IMG/VR virus record: IMGVR_UViG_3300047562_003209
Location: 1-29,078 of that record
Strand: one strand, 5' to 3'
DNA: 29,078 nucleotides
Origin: a virus
Below, piece after piece: positions 23,689-28,816 of this stretch. A program made the position numbers and the translations under genes. Position 1 is the stretch's first letter. Each line of letters begins with the position of its first letter. The notes under the pieces are model-generated. The model saw only the letters and a list, made by a program, of their open reading frames with translations, was not told the origin of the DNA and did not search any database.

Positions 23689-24207
23689 TCAATTCCAAAT
23701 GCTAGGCATTACAGTTTCGTTCATGTTGTAGTGCCCCTTTTTCTTATAGCTGACAAGCGGGGTAGCAAACATGCGATGAAAGACAATCTGCCCGATCAAC
23801 ATTCCTGGATAGAGGGGGATGGGGTGGACCTGCCTGATGTTGTGCAGCTCCAGCGTGAGCCGGCTCCCGTGGAAGCCTGGGTCAATGAAGGCACTGAGGG
23901 CATGAGAGTAGCCTTCACGCCCCCTGCTGGACTTCAGAGCGAACTGTCCGGCCACATCCTCCGGCATGTTTAGCAGCTCCTCTGTGGAGGCCAAGCAGAA
24001 CTGCCCAGGGCGCAGCAACCAGGGATTCTCTTTTGTGAATCCATTGATGGGAGTGCGTACAAAGTCAGAAGACGCAACTGACTCGATCATGATCTGATCC
24101 CCGAGTCGCACGTCATAGCTCGCCGGATTGAGCTGATCGGGCGAAAAAGGAAGAACCATCGCTTGCTCTTTACACAAGCGTTCGATCTCTAAATCGTTAA
24201 GAATCAC
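23689..24207 (-). CDS. dcd: dCTP deaminase
   Basis: The 172-residue enzyme converts dCTP to dUTP, feeding dTTP synthesis during phage replication. DQLNPASYDVRLGDQI near residue 24 and KSSRGREGYSHALSAFIDPG then GSRLTLELHN near residue 92 are the family motifs. Ser93/94, Arg97 and catalytic Glu120 are in place. Length is near normal (E. coli about 193). The start is GTG 24207, which overlaps the preceding gene's stop as GTGA. A bifunctional deaminase/dUTPase cannot be excluded from sequence alone. Confidence 0.88.
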   Translation of the reverse strand: MILNDLEIERLCKEQAMVLPFSPDQLNPASYDVRLGDQIMIESVASSDFVRTPINGFTKENPWLLRPGQFCLASTEELLNMPEDVAGQFALKSSRGREGYSHALSAFIDPGFHGSRLTLELHNIRQVHPIPLYPGMLIGQIVFHRMFATPLVSYKKKGHYNMNETVMPSIWN

Positions 24208-24362
24208 TGATCCTCTGCTTCGCGTAGTGCTTCTACTTGCATGATCGCATATTGAGCAAATGCAACATGCGATGCAGCGCTTTGTTTGTTAGCCGGCGCA
24301 AAAGGAAAAGACTCTTTCCAGTAGCTCTGAAAGAGTTCTTCAAGGTTGATTGACTCAAGCAT
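24204..24362 (-). CDS. Small protein coupled to dcd
   Basis: This 52-residue frame starts at ATG 24362 and ends 4 bases inside dcd (TGA/GTGA). It reads MLESINLEELFQSYWKESFP, then FAPANKQSAASHVAFAQYA and an acidic end. Overlap with both neighbours and a sensible helical composition support translation. I do not recognise a family. It may be a small regulator or an accessory protein of nucleotide metabolism, but only position suggests that. Confidence 0.55.
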   Translation of the reverse strand: MLESINLEELFQSYWKESFPFAPANKQSAASHVAFAQYAIMQVEALREAEDQ

Positions 24363-24504
24363 CGCCTTGCTCCTCTTTCATGTACTTGTCAGCAAGACCA
24401 GTGTAAAGAGCGTGCATTGGATGACGCCTGCTACCGCGCCCATCTTTTTTGTACCAAGCATCCATGCGATCTTGTCGTTTTTGTTCTTCGATGGGATTGA
24501 CCAT
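24355..24504 (-). CDS. Small charged protein
   Basis: ATG 24504 lies 2 bases after the stop of the preceding gene and gives 49 residues: MVNPIEEQKRQDRMDAWYKK, then DGRGSRRHPMHALYTGLADK. An upstream GTG at 24558 would add 18 residues but would overlap the previous gene deeply, so the coupled ATG is preferred. The protein is hydrophilic and rich in Arg, Lys, Asp and Met. Function is unknown. Its end overlaps the next gene by 8 bases. Confidence 0.5.
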   Translation of the reverse strand: MVNPIEEQKRQDRMDAWYKKDGRGSRRHPMHALYTGLADKYMKEEQGDA

Positions 24505-24506
24505 GC

Positions 24507-24662
24507 TCAGCGCGTTGAGTGTTTGTTGATCCAGTGAGCCGCTTGAGCGCACCGCCACCCGTAACAGGCAGCGGCACGCACCAGGGCTCTGAGATTGACG
24601 CTTAGGGGCTCCCCTGAGCGCCAGACAGCATCAATGATGGCATCTACCTCAGCGTCCGTCAT
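24507..24662 (-). CDS. Small helical protein
   Basis: A 51-residue frame from ATG 24662 reads MTDAEVDAIIDAVWRSGEPL, then SVNLRALVRAAACYGWRCAQ and AAHWINKHSTR. It starts with a clear helix and contains two Cys and three Trp. It overlaps the end of the preceding frame by 14 bases and is followed 2 bases later by the next ATG, which suggests a compact operon. I know no family for it. Confidence 0.5.
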   Translation of the reverse strand: MTDAEVDAIIDAVWRSGEPLSVNLRALVRAAACYGWRCAQAAHWINKHSTR

Positions 24663-24801
24663 CCGTCCCGAGCAAGACGGCTTGACCGTAGTACGGGGCG
24701 AGCGGACTATTGATCAACTGATGCCTTGCGTCAAGCTCTGAGGCTGCGCGGAAGGCTGCAAGTTGATTGATGAGCGGGAAATGAAAAAAGAACTTCGTCA
24801 T
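24649..24801 (-). CDS. Small protein, possibly the 3' part of a broken gene
   Basis: From ATG 24801 the frame gives 50 residues: MTKFFFHFPLINQLAAFRAA, then SELDARHQLINSPLAPYYGQ and AVLLGTDDGR. It may be an independent small gene. It may also be the C-terminal part of a longer protein whose upstream pieces lie in two other frames (see 24649-25217). A run of six T (- strand, 24784-24789) sits exactly where the frame would change. Confidence 0.4.
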   Translation of the reverse strand: MTKFFFHFPLINQLAAFRAASELDARHQLINSPLAPYYGQAVLLGTDDGR

Positions 24802-24881
24802 TGATCAGAATGCAAATTGCGTTGTTGATGTAGTTGGGATTGCTGCCGGCATTGATTGCAGCTGCCAGCGGGCCGTGGAAG

Positions 24882-25217
24882 TCAGCCCCTAAGCCATTTA
24901 GGCGGCCACGAAAAGCGGCTGCCAATGTGCCATTTGGGTAAAACGACGCCCCATTTTTGCGAGAAATAAAACTCAATAAGCTCGCGGTTTGTGGGCCAGG
25001 ATTTCTCCCAGCCAATTACGCCAGCTACGTTGTCCCATATCAGCCGCCCGATTCGGCCGCCCTTGTCTGTGACATCAATGAATGCCGAAGGACACTCGTA
25101 CATGTTGTGCTTGCTGATAATTTCCAAACAATGACCATTGGATGAGCGTTTGGTGCATCGTGAATCGTTGGCGTCAAACCAAAAACTTGTATTTTGAATG
25201 TCATGCGGTGTCCACAT
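24882..25217 (-). CDS. Unknown protein, N-terminal part of a possibly broken gene
   Basis: ATG 25217 opens a 111-residue frame. Residues 10-90 look like a real protein (NTSFWFDANDSRCTKRSSNG, then PSAFIDVTDKGGRIGRLIWD and EKSWPTNRELIEFYFSQK). The last ~20 residues (PKWHIGSRFSWPPKWLRG) look like out-of-frame translation. The better continuation is in the next frame (NGASFYPNGTLAAAFRGRLN), reached by a one-base shift at a run of five A. No family is recognised. The 5' flank (25218-25277) is open in the same frame but Pro-rich and lacks a start. Confidence 0.45.
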   Translation of the reverse strand: MWTPHDIQNTSFWFDANDSRCTKRSSNGHCLEIISKHNMYECPSAFIDVTDKGGRIGRLIWDNVAGVIGWEKSWPTNRELIEFYFSQKWGVVLPKWHIGSRFSWPPKWLRG

Positions 25218-25277
25218 GTGCAGCGATGGTGATGGGAATGGATGCCAGATAGGCTCCGGCGGGCCGCGAGGCGATGG

Positions 25278-25448
25278 TTAGTCGCGTGGACTCCATTCGC
25301 CGCACCAGTCGTCATAGGTAACACTAGGCCAATGCCACATGCAATCTTCGCCGGAAGATCGTGGTGCATAGCGGTGACATGTAAGAACGTCGCGCAGGAA
25401 ATACCTGCAGTTGCCGCACTTCTGTTCATCAAGCGGGGGGTAGGTCAT
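25278..25448 (-). CDS. Small Cys-rich (zinc-finger-like) protein
   Basis: The 56-residue frame starts at the ATG overlapping the preceding TGA (ATGA, 25445-25448). It reads QKCGNCRYFLRDVLTCHRYA, then SVTYDDWCGEWSPRD at the end. Cys11, Cys14, Cys24, Cys36 and Cys49 plus His residues give a likely zinc site. The 'CGnCryf......C.ry.......W.p......DWCGEw' pattern is one I know from small phage and prophage proteins, function unknown. Confidence 0.65.
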   Translation of the reverse strand: MTYPPLDEQKCGNCRYFLRDVLTCHRYAPRSSGEDCMWHWPSVTYDDWCGEWSPRD

Positions 25449-26158
25449 TGCTGGGTTGGGACTGGCAGGGCGTAGTGGGGGAGCACCCAGTCATCTTGAG
25501 AACACGGCTCTCGCAGCTCCCACGACGCAGGCATCTCCACGGGCATATCTCCTGTTTCATCAATAAAACCTCCGCTACCACACCAACAACGCCCATCGGC
25601 ATCATTGAAATCACTGGCCTTGAGGATTGGCCGTTCGCTCACCGGGATGGGAGTAATGAGCCGAAGAGCATTACTCTCGATCAAGGTGGCCGCACGTTCT
25701 ATTGCGTCGAGAGCCTTGGCCCAGCCGCATCCCCCTTGCAGGTATTCGGCTGTTTTGCGGAGTTCGTACGCCAGATCAACTAGATCATTTACCGGCACCA
25801 GCTCCACAGCAGGGCGGCCCCCGCGGGCGAAAACGGCACGACCGTAGGCAATCAATTCGCTCCCATAGGCGTGAACAGTTCGCTCGGTTTCTGGTTCGTA
25901 TTCACCAATAGCAATGCCGCTGTCTTCGTATGGCTCAATCGAAGCGGCAGCGATAGCCAACAGCTCCTCATCCGTCGGCTCCTCCGGCTCGGGCTGGGCG
26001 AGGACGGCGCGGGCCTCATCGGCCAAGGCGCGAAAATTGGCCAGTGCTGTAAAGCCATCCATGGCTTGCCCTTGAGCCGAGACAAGGGGCTTTCTGCCAT
26101 CAAGGGCATCGTCTATATCAGCCAGCCGCTTGATCAGATCGCGTGGGTTTGTAGTCAT
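25445..26158 (-). CDS. Unknown protein with DUF551-like C-terminus
   Basis: ATG 26158 gives 237 residues (MTTNPRDLIKRLADIDDALD); the frame is also open upstream through the hexanucleotide repeat but that part is not credible. The N-terminal half ends FRALADEARAVLAQPEPEEP, followed by TDEELLAIAAASIEPYEDSG and YGSELIAYGRAVFARGGRPA, an organisation I associate with a multigene family in Synechococcus and its phages. Residues 175-237 (PVSERPILKASDFNDADGRC, then ASWELREPCSQDDW and LPHYALPVP) resemble DUF551. No enzyme motif is seen. It overlaps the following small gene by 4 bases. Confidence 0.65.
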   Translation of the reverse strand: MTTNPRDLIKRLADIDDALDGRKPLVSAQGQAMDGFTALANFRALADEARAVLAQPEPEEPTDEELLAIAAASIEPYEDSGIAIGEYEPETERTVHAYGSELIAYGRAVFARGGRPAVELVPVNDLVDLAYELRKTAEYLQGGCGWAKALDAIERAATLIESNALRLITPIPVSERPILKASDFNDADGRCWCGSGGFIDETGDMPVEMPASWELREPCSQDDWVLPHYALPVPTQQ

Positions 26159-26169
26159 GAGTTCAGTGC

Positions 26170-26256
26170 CTACTTGTGAGCAAAAGAAGCTACGGCCATG
26201 CCAAACAGGCAGCCGATGACAAAAAACATTCCGAGTGATTGAACGGGAACCATCAT
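26170..26256 (-). CDS. 28-residue membrane peptide with a strong ribosome binding site
   Basis: The frame reads MMVPVQSLGMFFVIGCLFGM then AVASFAHK. It is a single hydrophobic helix (residues 8-26) with short polar ends, ready for the inner membrane. AGGAGG at 26262-26267 lies 5 bases before the first ATG (8 before the second), the best Shine-Dalgarno site in the window. Its ATG overlaps the stop of the Gly-Tyr repeat gene (ATGA). The overlap, site and composition together make translation likely. Confidence 0.6.
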   Translation of the reverse strand: MMVPVQSLGMFFVIGCLFGMAVASFAHK

Positions 26257-26540
26257 TCACTCCTCCTGCTGCGGCTTGGTGAGCAAGTGCCATAGCCATC
26301 GCCATAGCCATCGCCATAGCCATCGCCATAGCCATCGCCATCGCCATAGCCATGGCCATGGCCATAGCCATTGCCATTGCCATCGCCATAGCCGTAGCCG
26401 CAGCCGTAGCCGTAGCCGTAGCCGTCGCCGTTTCCATAGCCATAGCCATAGCCATTGCCATAGCCATAGCCATAGCCATCGCCATAGCCATAGCCACAGC
26501 CATGGCCAGAGCCATCGGCATAGCCGATTGGTCTAAACAT
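26253..26540 (-). CDS. Gly-Tyr dipeptide-repeat protein
   Basis: The 95 residues begin MFRPIGYADGSGHG. About 39 Gly-X pairs follow, where X is Tyr, Asp, Asn, His or Cys (for example GYGDGYGYGYGNGYGYG). The end is TCSPSRSRRSE. The DNA is a hexanucleotide repeat, so other frames are also open. This frame is favoured because its ATG overlaps the preceding TGA (TGATG) and its TGA overlaps the next ATG, and both neighbours are - strand genes. It should be disordered, aromatic and sticky; self-association or a surface role is possible. I recall similar repeats near DUF6948-type genes in other phages, unverified. Confidence 0.6.
   Translation of the reverse strand: MFRPIGYADGSGHGCGYGYGDGYGYGYGNGYGYGYGNGDGYGYGYGCGYGYGDGNGNGYGHGHGYGDGDGYGDGYGDGYGDGYGTCSPSRSRRSE
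26289..26525. repeat. Hexanucleotide repeat array (GCCATA/GCCATC type)
   Basis: About 39 units of six bases, mostly GCCATA, GCCATC, GCCATT and GCCATG on the + strand, run without interruption. In the middle (about 26391-26433) the units change to GCCGTA, GCCGTC and GCCGCA. On the coding strand this changes the X codon from NAT to NAC, which is synonymous for Tyr, Asp and Asn. It could expand or contract by replication slippage in steps of two residues without breaking the frame. Confidence 0.9.
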
Positions 26541-26836
26541 CAGCCAATCCCCCAGTTGTCAGAGACTGGTACGCAGAAAATTTCTGCTCCAGTAGGCATG
26601 TCCACATCAGCAATCGGACGAAGATCCGCTTGCTCTGTTTCGATCATTTTGGCGAAACCAATAGATTCCCATTTGAACACATGTACGGCACGGGATAGCT
26701 TGATGCGCCCATCTTCCCTGATAATATCACCAGCAAAGATCCAGCCGCGATCAACTACTACTACAGCTCGATTACCAGTGGGAACGGAATCAGCGCGGAC
26801 GTAAGTAACGCCGTTGATTTGTACAGAATTTTCCAC
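26540..26836 (-). CDS. Small conserved-type phage protein (DUF6948-like)
   Basis: The start is GTG 26836; 98 residues follow. MENSVQINGVTYVRADSVPT precedes the best-conserved part, RAVVVVDRGWIFAGDIIRED, and then SRAVHVFKWESIGFAKMIET and GAEIFCVPVSDNWG. I remember this 'RavVV.DRGWIfaGD' family from many phages, catalogued as DUF6948. It is small, beta-rich and of unknown function. Its stop overlaps the start of the Gly-Tyr repeat gene. Confidence 0.6.
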   Translation of the reverse strand: MENSVQINGVTYVRADSVPTGNRAVVVVDRGWIFAGDIIREDGRIKLSRAVHVFKWESIGFAKMIETEQADLRPIADVDMPTGAEIFCVPVSDNWGIG

Positions 26837-26892
26837 GGTTAAGGAATGAAGAAATGCAAGGCATGGTTAGCGACTCAGCCTTAATCGTCGAA

Positions 26893-27231
26893 TCACCTCA
26901 CCTCCATCCGCAGCCGCGTTGCAGCGATGTGAAGCTCTTGCTGATAGAGCCAGTCGGAAACAGCAAGGATGGCGGCGCGGGTTTCTTCTTTGTAGGGGTG
27001 CCCGGCAGGGAGATTTGCTGTCATTCCCCATTTGCTGTAGATGGCATCCGCCACCCGCCCCACCAGTGAATCGGCGGGAACCGTCAAGGAATCCTTGACA
27101 GTTGGCCGCTGCGCAGCCTCCAGCGCCTCCACGCGGTCGCGGAGTTCAATTAAGCAAGAGTCATCGTTGAAGTGTTGAGCCTGTAGCTCAATCTGAGCCC
27201 ACTGCTCGGGCGTTGCTTTGTGTTTAGTCAT
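26893..27231 (-). CDS. Paralogue family member A (coiled coil + WLYQQ module)
   Basis: ATG 27231 overlaps the previous TGA (ATGA) and follows GGAGG by 4 bases, giving 112 residues. The order is an N-terminal part (MTKHKATPEQWAQIELQAQH), a coiled coil and linker (ELRDRVEALEAAQRPTVKDS, then VPADSLVGRVADAIYSKWG), and a C-terminal module (RAAILAVSDWLYQQELHIAA). The linker and the C-terminal module recur in the upstream paralogue. I associate such repeats with Synechococcus/cyanophage multigene families of unknown function. Confidence 0.65.
   Translation of the reverse strand: MTKHKATPEQWAQIELQAQHFNDDSCLIELRDRVEALEAAQRPTVKDSLTVPADSLVGRVADAIYSKWGMTANLPAGHPYKEETRAAILAVSDWLYQQELHIAATRLRMEVR
27045..27137. 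repeat. 93-bp direct repeat, copy 1
   Basis: This is base-for-base identical to 27623-27715. It encodes the coiled coil and linker (RVEALEAAQRPTVKDSLTVP and on to VGRVAD) in both paralogues. The flanks differ at once on both sides. Confidence 0.95.
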
Positions 27232-27848
27232 TGGGCCTCCTGCCGCAGCCGCTTTGCAGCGACGCGCCATCCTTGCTGATAGAGCCAGTCGGAAACGGCA
27301 AGGATGGCGGCGCGGGCTTGTCTGTGAACGCCAAACGCTGCGTTGCCGTAGATGGCATCCGCCACCAGCTCCACCAGCGAATCAGAAGATTCCGGCGCGT
27401 TGGATTCCACTGGCTTGGCGGCAGCCTCTAAGTGCTTCAGGGATCGCTCCTTCAATCTCGGCGCCTCCAGCTCCTGGTCTGCGCTCCATTGGGCGGCGCG
27501 GTTGGCGATGTGCTGTTCGCAGCACCAACCGCAAACTGCGTCCGTGTAATGTGCCTCGTGATACCACTTTTGCACCAGCTCAGGCGGTGGGGTGATGGGA
27601 TGCTGCTGTTTCATTGGGCCTCCATCCGCCACCCGCCCCACCAGTGAATCGGCGGGAACCGTCAAGGAATCCTTGACAGTTGGCCGCTGCGCAGCCTCCA
27701 GCGCCTCCACGCGGTTTTCAAGTTCGGCGATCAGCCCTGCTGTAGTCAATGCCCCTGCGCAGGTGGGTGTTTCGGACCCCAGAGGGCCGTAGACACGAAC
27801 CTCGATTTCCTTGTAAATGGAACTTGCGCGATCAAAGGGTTTAGTCAT
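27228..27848 (-). CDS. Paralogue family member B, apparent fusion of a truncated copy and a full gene
   Basis: AAGGAG lies 6 bases before ATG 27848 and the frame gives 206 residues. Residues 1-76 (MTKPFDRASSIYKEIEVRVY then the shared linker ending VGRVAD) stop where member A continues into its C-terminal module. Here the frame runs on through GGP into MKQQHPITPPPELVQKWYHE. That Met (ATG 27614) has its own GGAGG 4 bases upstream, so a second start giving 128 residues is likely. This part has VCGWCCEQHIANRAAQWSAD and ends with RAAILAVSDWLYQQGWRVAA. The pattern suggests deletion between two genes that kept the frame open. Confidence 0.6.
   Translation of the reverse strand: MTKPFDRASSIYKEIEVRVYGPLGSETPTCAGALTTAGLIAELENRVEALEAAQRPTVKDSLTVPADSLVGRVADGGPMKQQHPITPPPELVQKWYHEAHYTDAVCGWCCEQHIANRAAQWSADQELEAPRLKERSLKHLEAAAKPVESNAPESSDSLVELVADAIYGNAAFGVHRQARAAILAVSDWLYQQGWRVAAKRLRQEAQ
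27623..27715. repeat. 93-bp direct repeat, copy 2
   Basis: This is identical to 27045-27137 over 93 bases. Its downstream edge (in reading direction) lies at the fusion point inside paralogue B, next to CATTGGGCCTCC (27612-27623), which also occurs at the start of paralogue A (27229-27240). Confidence 0.95.
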
Positions 27849-27894
27849 CGGAGTCTCCTTGGATAATGATGAGGTGATAGATGGAAAACTTCAT
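27841..27894 (-). CDS. Possible 17-residue leader peptide
   Basis: ATG 27894 lies 2 bases after the stop of the preceding gene and reads MKFSIYHLIIIQGDSDD. It ends 8 bases inside the next gene, covering that gene's ribosome binding site. It could couple translation across the gap. Its size makes it easy to arise by chance. Confidence 0.25.
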   Translation of the reverse strand: MKFSIYHLIIIQGDSDD

Positions 27895-27896
27895 GG

Positions 27897-28289
27897 CTAG
27901 GCTTGATCAAAGTTCACAAGTCGGTAATAGCCGTGCCTGGCGGCTCTTTCTATAGGTGCAGGCCATTTAGCAAGGGCGCTTTGCACTTGTGATTCAAAAC
28001 GAGTCACCGGATTGCCTGCCCTGCCTTGTGGCATCAGCTCTTTGTCGTGTGCGGTGAGTTCTGTTTTCAGCTTCAAGAACGAGGCCAGTGTGGCTATGTG
28101 AAACTCATCGCCAAAACAAAAGTCCCTGAACTCTTCTAGGTATTCAACGATGAGAAACCTGATGTCCTTGATGGTGTGAAAATCGCGCATCCGGCTCTGT
28201 TGGCGATCTGGCTGCGCGTGATGCGCGATTCGATCATCAATGAGCTGGTTGATGAAGTTGATCTGATCTTGAGTGAACATGTCTTGCAT
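27897..28289 (-). CDS. Unknown protein with possible winged-helix C-terminus
   Basis: ATG 28289 gives 130 residues (MQDMFTQDQINFINQLIDDR); a start at 28310 adds 7 residues and one at 28280 removes 3. The middle is helical (FLIVEYLEEFRDFCFGDEFH). The end (NPVTRFESQVQSALAKWPAP then IERAARHGYYRLV) resembles the winged-helix of Mrr-N type domains, where a helix is followed by 'lIer..rG.yrl'. That would fit a DNA-binding role, but the match is short. No catalytic residues of a nuclease are visible. Confidence 0.5.
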   Translation of the reverse strand: MQDMFTQDQINFINQLIDDRIAHHAQPDRQQSRMRDFHTIKDIRFLIVEYLEEFRDFCFGDEFHIATLASFLKLKTELTAHDKELMPQGRAGNPVTRFESQVQSALAKWPAPIERAARHGYYRLVNFDQA

Positions 28290-28318
28290 GGCTGTGTGTG
28301 TAACTACCAAAAGATCCA

Positions 28319-28336
28319 GCCGGCTAAAAAGCCGGC
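28319..28336. terminator. Hairpin after the MazG-like gene
   Basis: GCCGGCT-AAAA-AGCCGGC forms a 7-bp stem with a 4-base loop in the short gap between two - strand genes. A third GCCGGC lies at 28350-28355. In the - strand direction the stem is followed by TGGATCTTTT, a weak T-tract, so it may attenuate transcription or mark an RNA end. Confidence 0.4.
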
Positions 28337-28355
28337 GCCAAAGATCGGGGCCGGC

Positions 28356-28751
28356 TCATTGCTCAACCCTCACGACAAGATCATCAAGTACAGGCGGCTT
28401 GTAATTCGGTCCCTTCAGCACTTTCCCGTGCTCATTCCTGATCGGGCGCCCGTTGTCATCCAGCTTGCTCAAGTTGCTATCAAATACTCTGCGCATCGTT
28501 TCATCAAGATCCCAGCCCATGTTCTCCGCCGCTTGATAGCAAACGAAAACAAGATCAGCCAGTTCCTTTAGAAGTGCGACATGCGTTGATAGATCATTTT
28601 GCTTGAATGCGTCATACGCTTCGATGACTTCCGTGTACTCTTCAATGATCAATTTGAGCTGCAAATTGTACTGAAGGCTACCTCGCTCGTTATCGCTTTT
28701 AACTTCAAACGCCTCTCTCCATAGCTTTGCCTGTTTCTGCAGTGATGTCAT
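28356..28751 (-). CDS. MazG-like nucleotide pyrophosphohydrolase
   Basis: The 131-residue protein starts at ATG 28751; an upstream in-frame ATG (28799) adds a stretch that does not look conserved. The MazG/PRA-PH metal site is clear: EE-YT-E (Glu37, Glu38, Glu41) followed by ELAD (Glu63, Asp66), the EExxE...ExxD pattern. A C-terminal tail (NEHGKVLKGPNYKPPVLDD) follows. The enzyme should hydrolyse nucleoside triphosphates to monophosphates. In phages this may clear non-standard nucleotides or alter ppGpp-related signalling in the host. It fits with dcd in a nucleotide-pool module. The gene symbol is left blank because phage versions are only distantly related to E. coli mazG. Confidence 0.85.
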   Translation of the reverse strand: MTSLQKQAKLWREAFEVKSDNERGSLQYNLQLKLIIEEYTEVIEAYDAFKQNDLSTHVALLKELADLVFVCYQAAENMGWDLDETMRRVFDSNLSKLDDNGRPIRNEHGKVLKGPNYKPPVLDDLVVRVEQ

Positions 28752-28816
28752 TGCTGTGAGCTGATGAAGGAAAAGAAGCCCCAGCTTTTGCCAGGGCATT
28801 GAACGTGATGCGCTGA

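Larger units (their letters stand above)
24649..25217 (-). pseudogene. Candidate frameshifted gene reconstructed from three frames
   Basis: Three - strand frames join end to end with two changes in the same sense. The first is at A5 (24954-24958), from the 25217 frame into one reading FYPNGTLAAAFRGRLNGLGA then GPLAAAINAGSNPNYINN. The second is at T6 (24784-24789), into the frame reading FPLINQLAAFRAASELDARH. One extra base in each homopolymer would explain both. The joined product would be about 175-180 residues. This fits a decayed gene or two homopolymer sequencing errors. It is an inference from protein-like composition only, without a homologue in hand. Confidence 0.4.

Noticed and set aside
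25040-25432. 130-residue - strand frame rich in His, Thr and Arg
   Set aside because: It overlaps the Cys-rich 56-residue gene and the 25217 frame, both with better composition; it has no coupling to neighbours.
26159-26521. Upstream extension of the 237-residue gene through an Ala-Met repeat
   Set aside because: The extension is another frame of the same array. The ATG at 26158 begins protein-like sequence, and the extension would bury two other coupled genes.
26289-26525. Repeat array considered as a CRISPR
   Set aside because: The unit is six bases with no spacers, and no cas genes are present.
26276-26804. + strand frames reading His-Ser-His-Arg and Ala-Met/Ala-Ile repeats
   Set aside because: These come from the hexanucleotide array in other frames. 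The neighbouring genes and overlapping start/stop codons support only the - strand Gly-Tyr frame.
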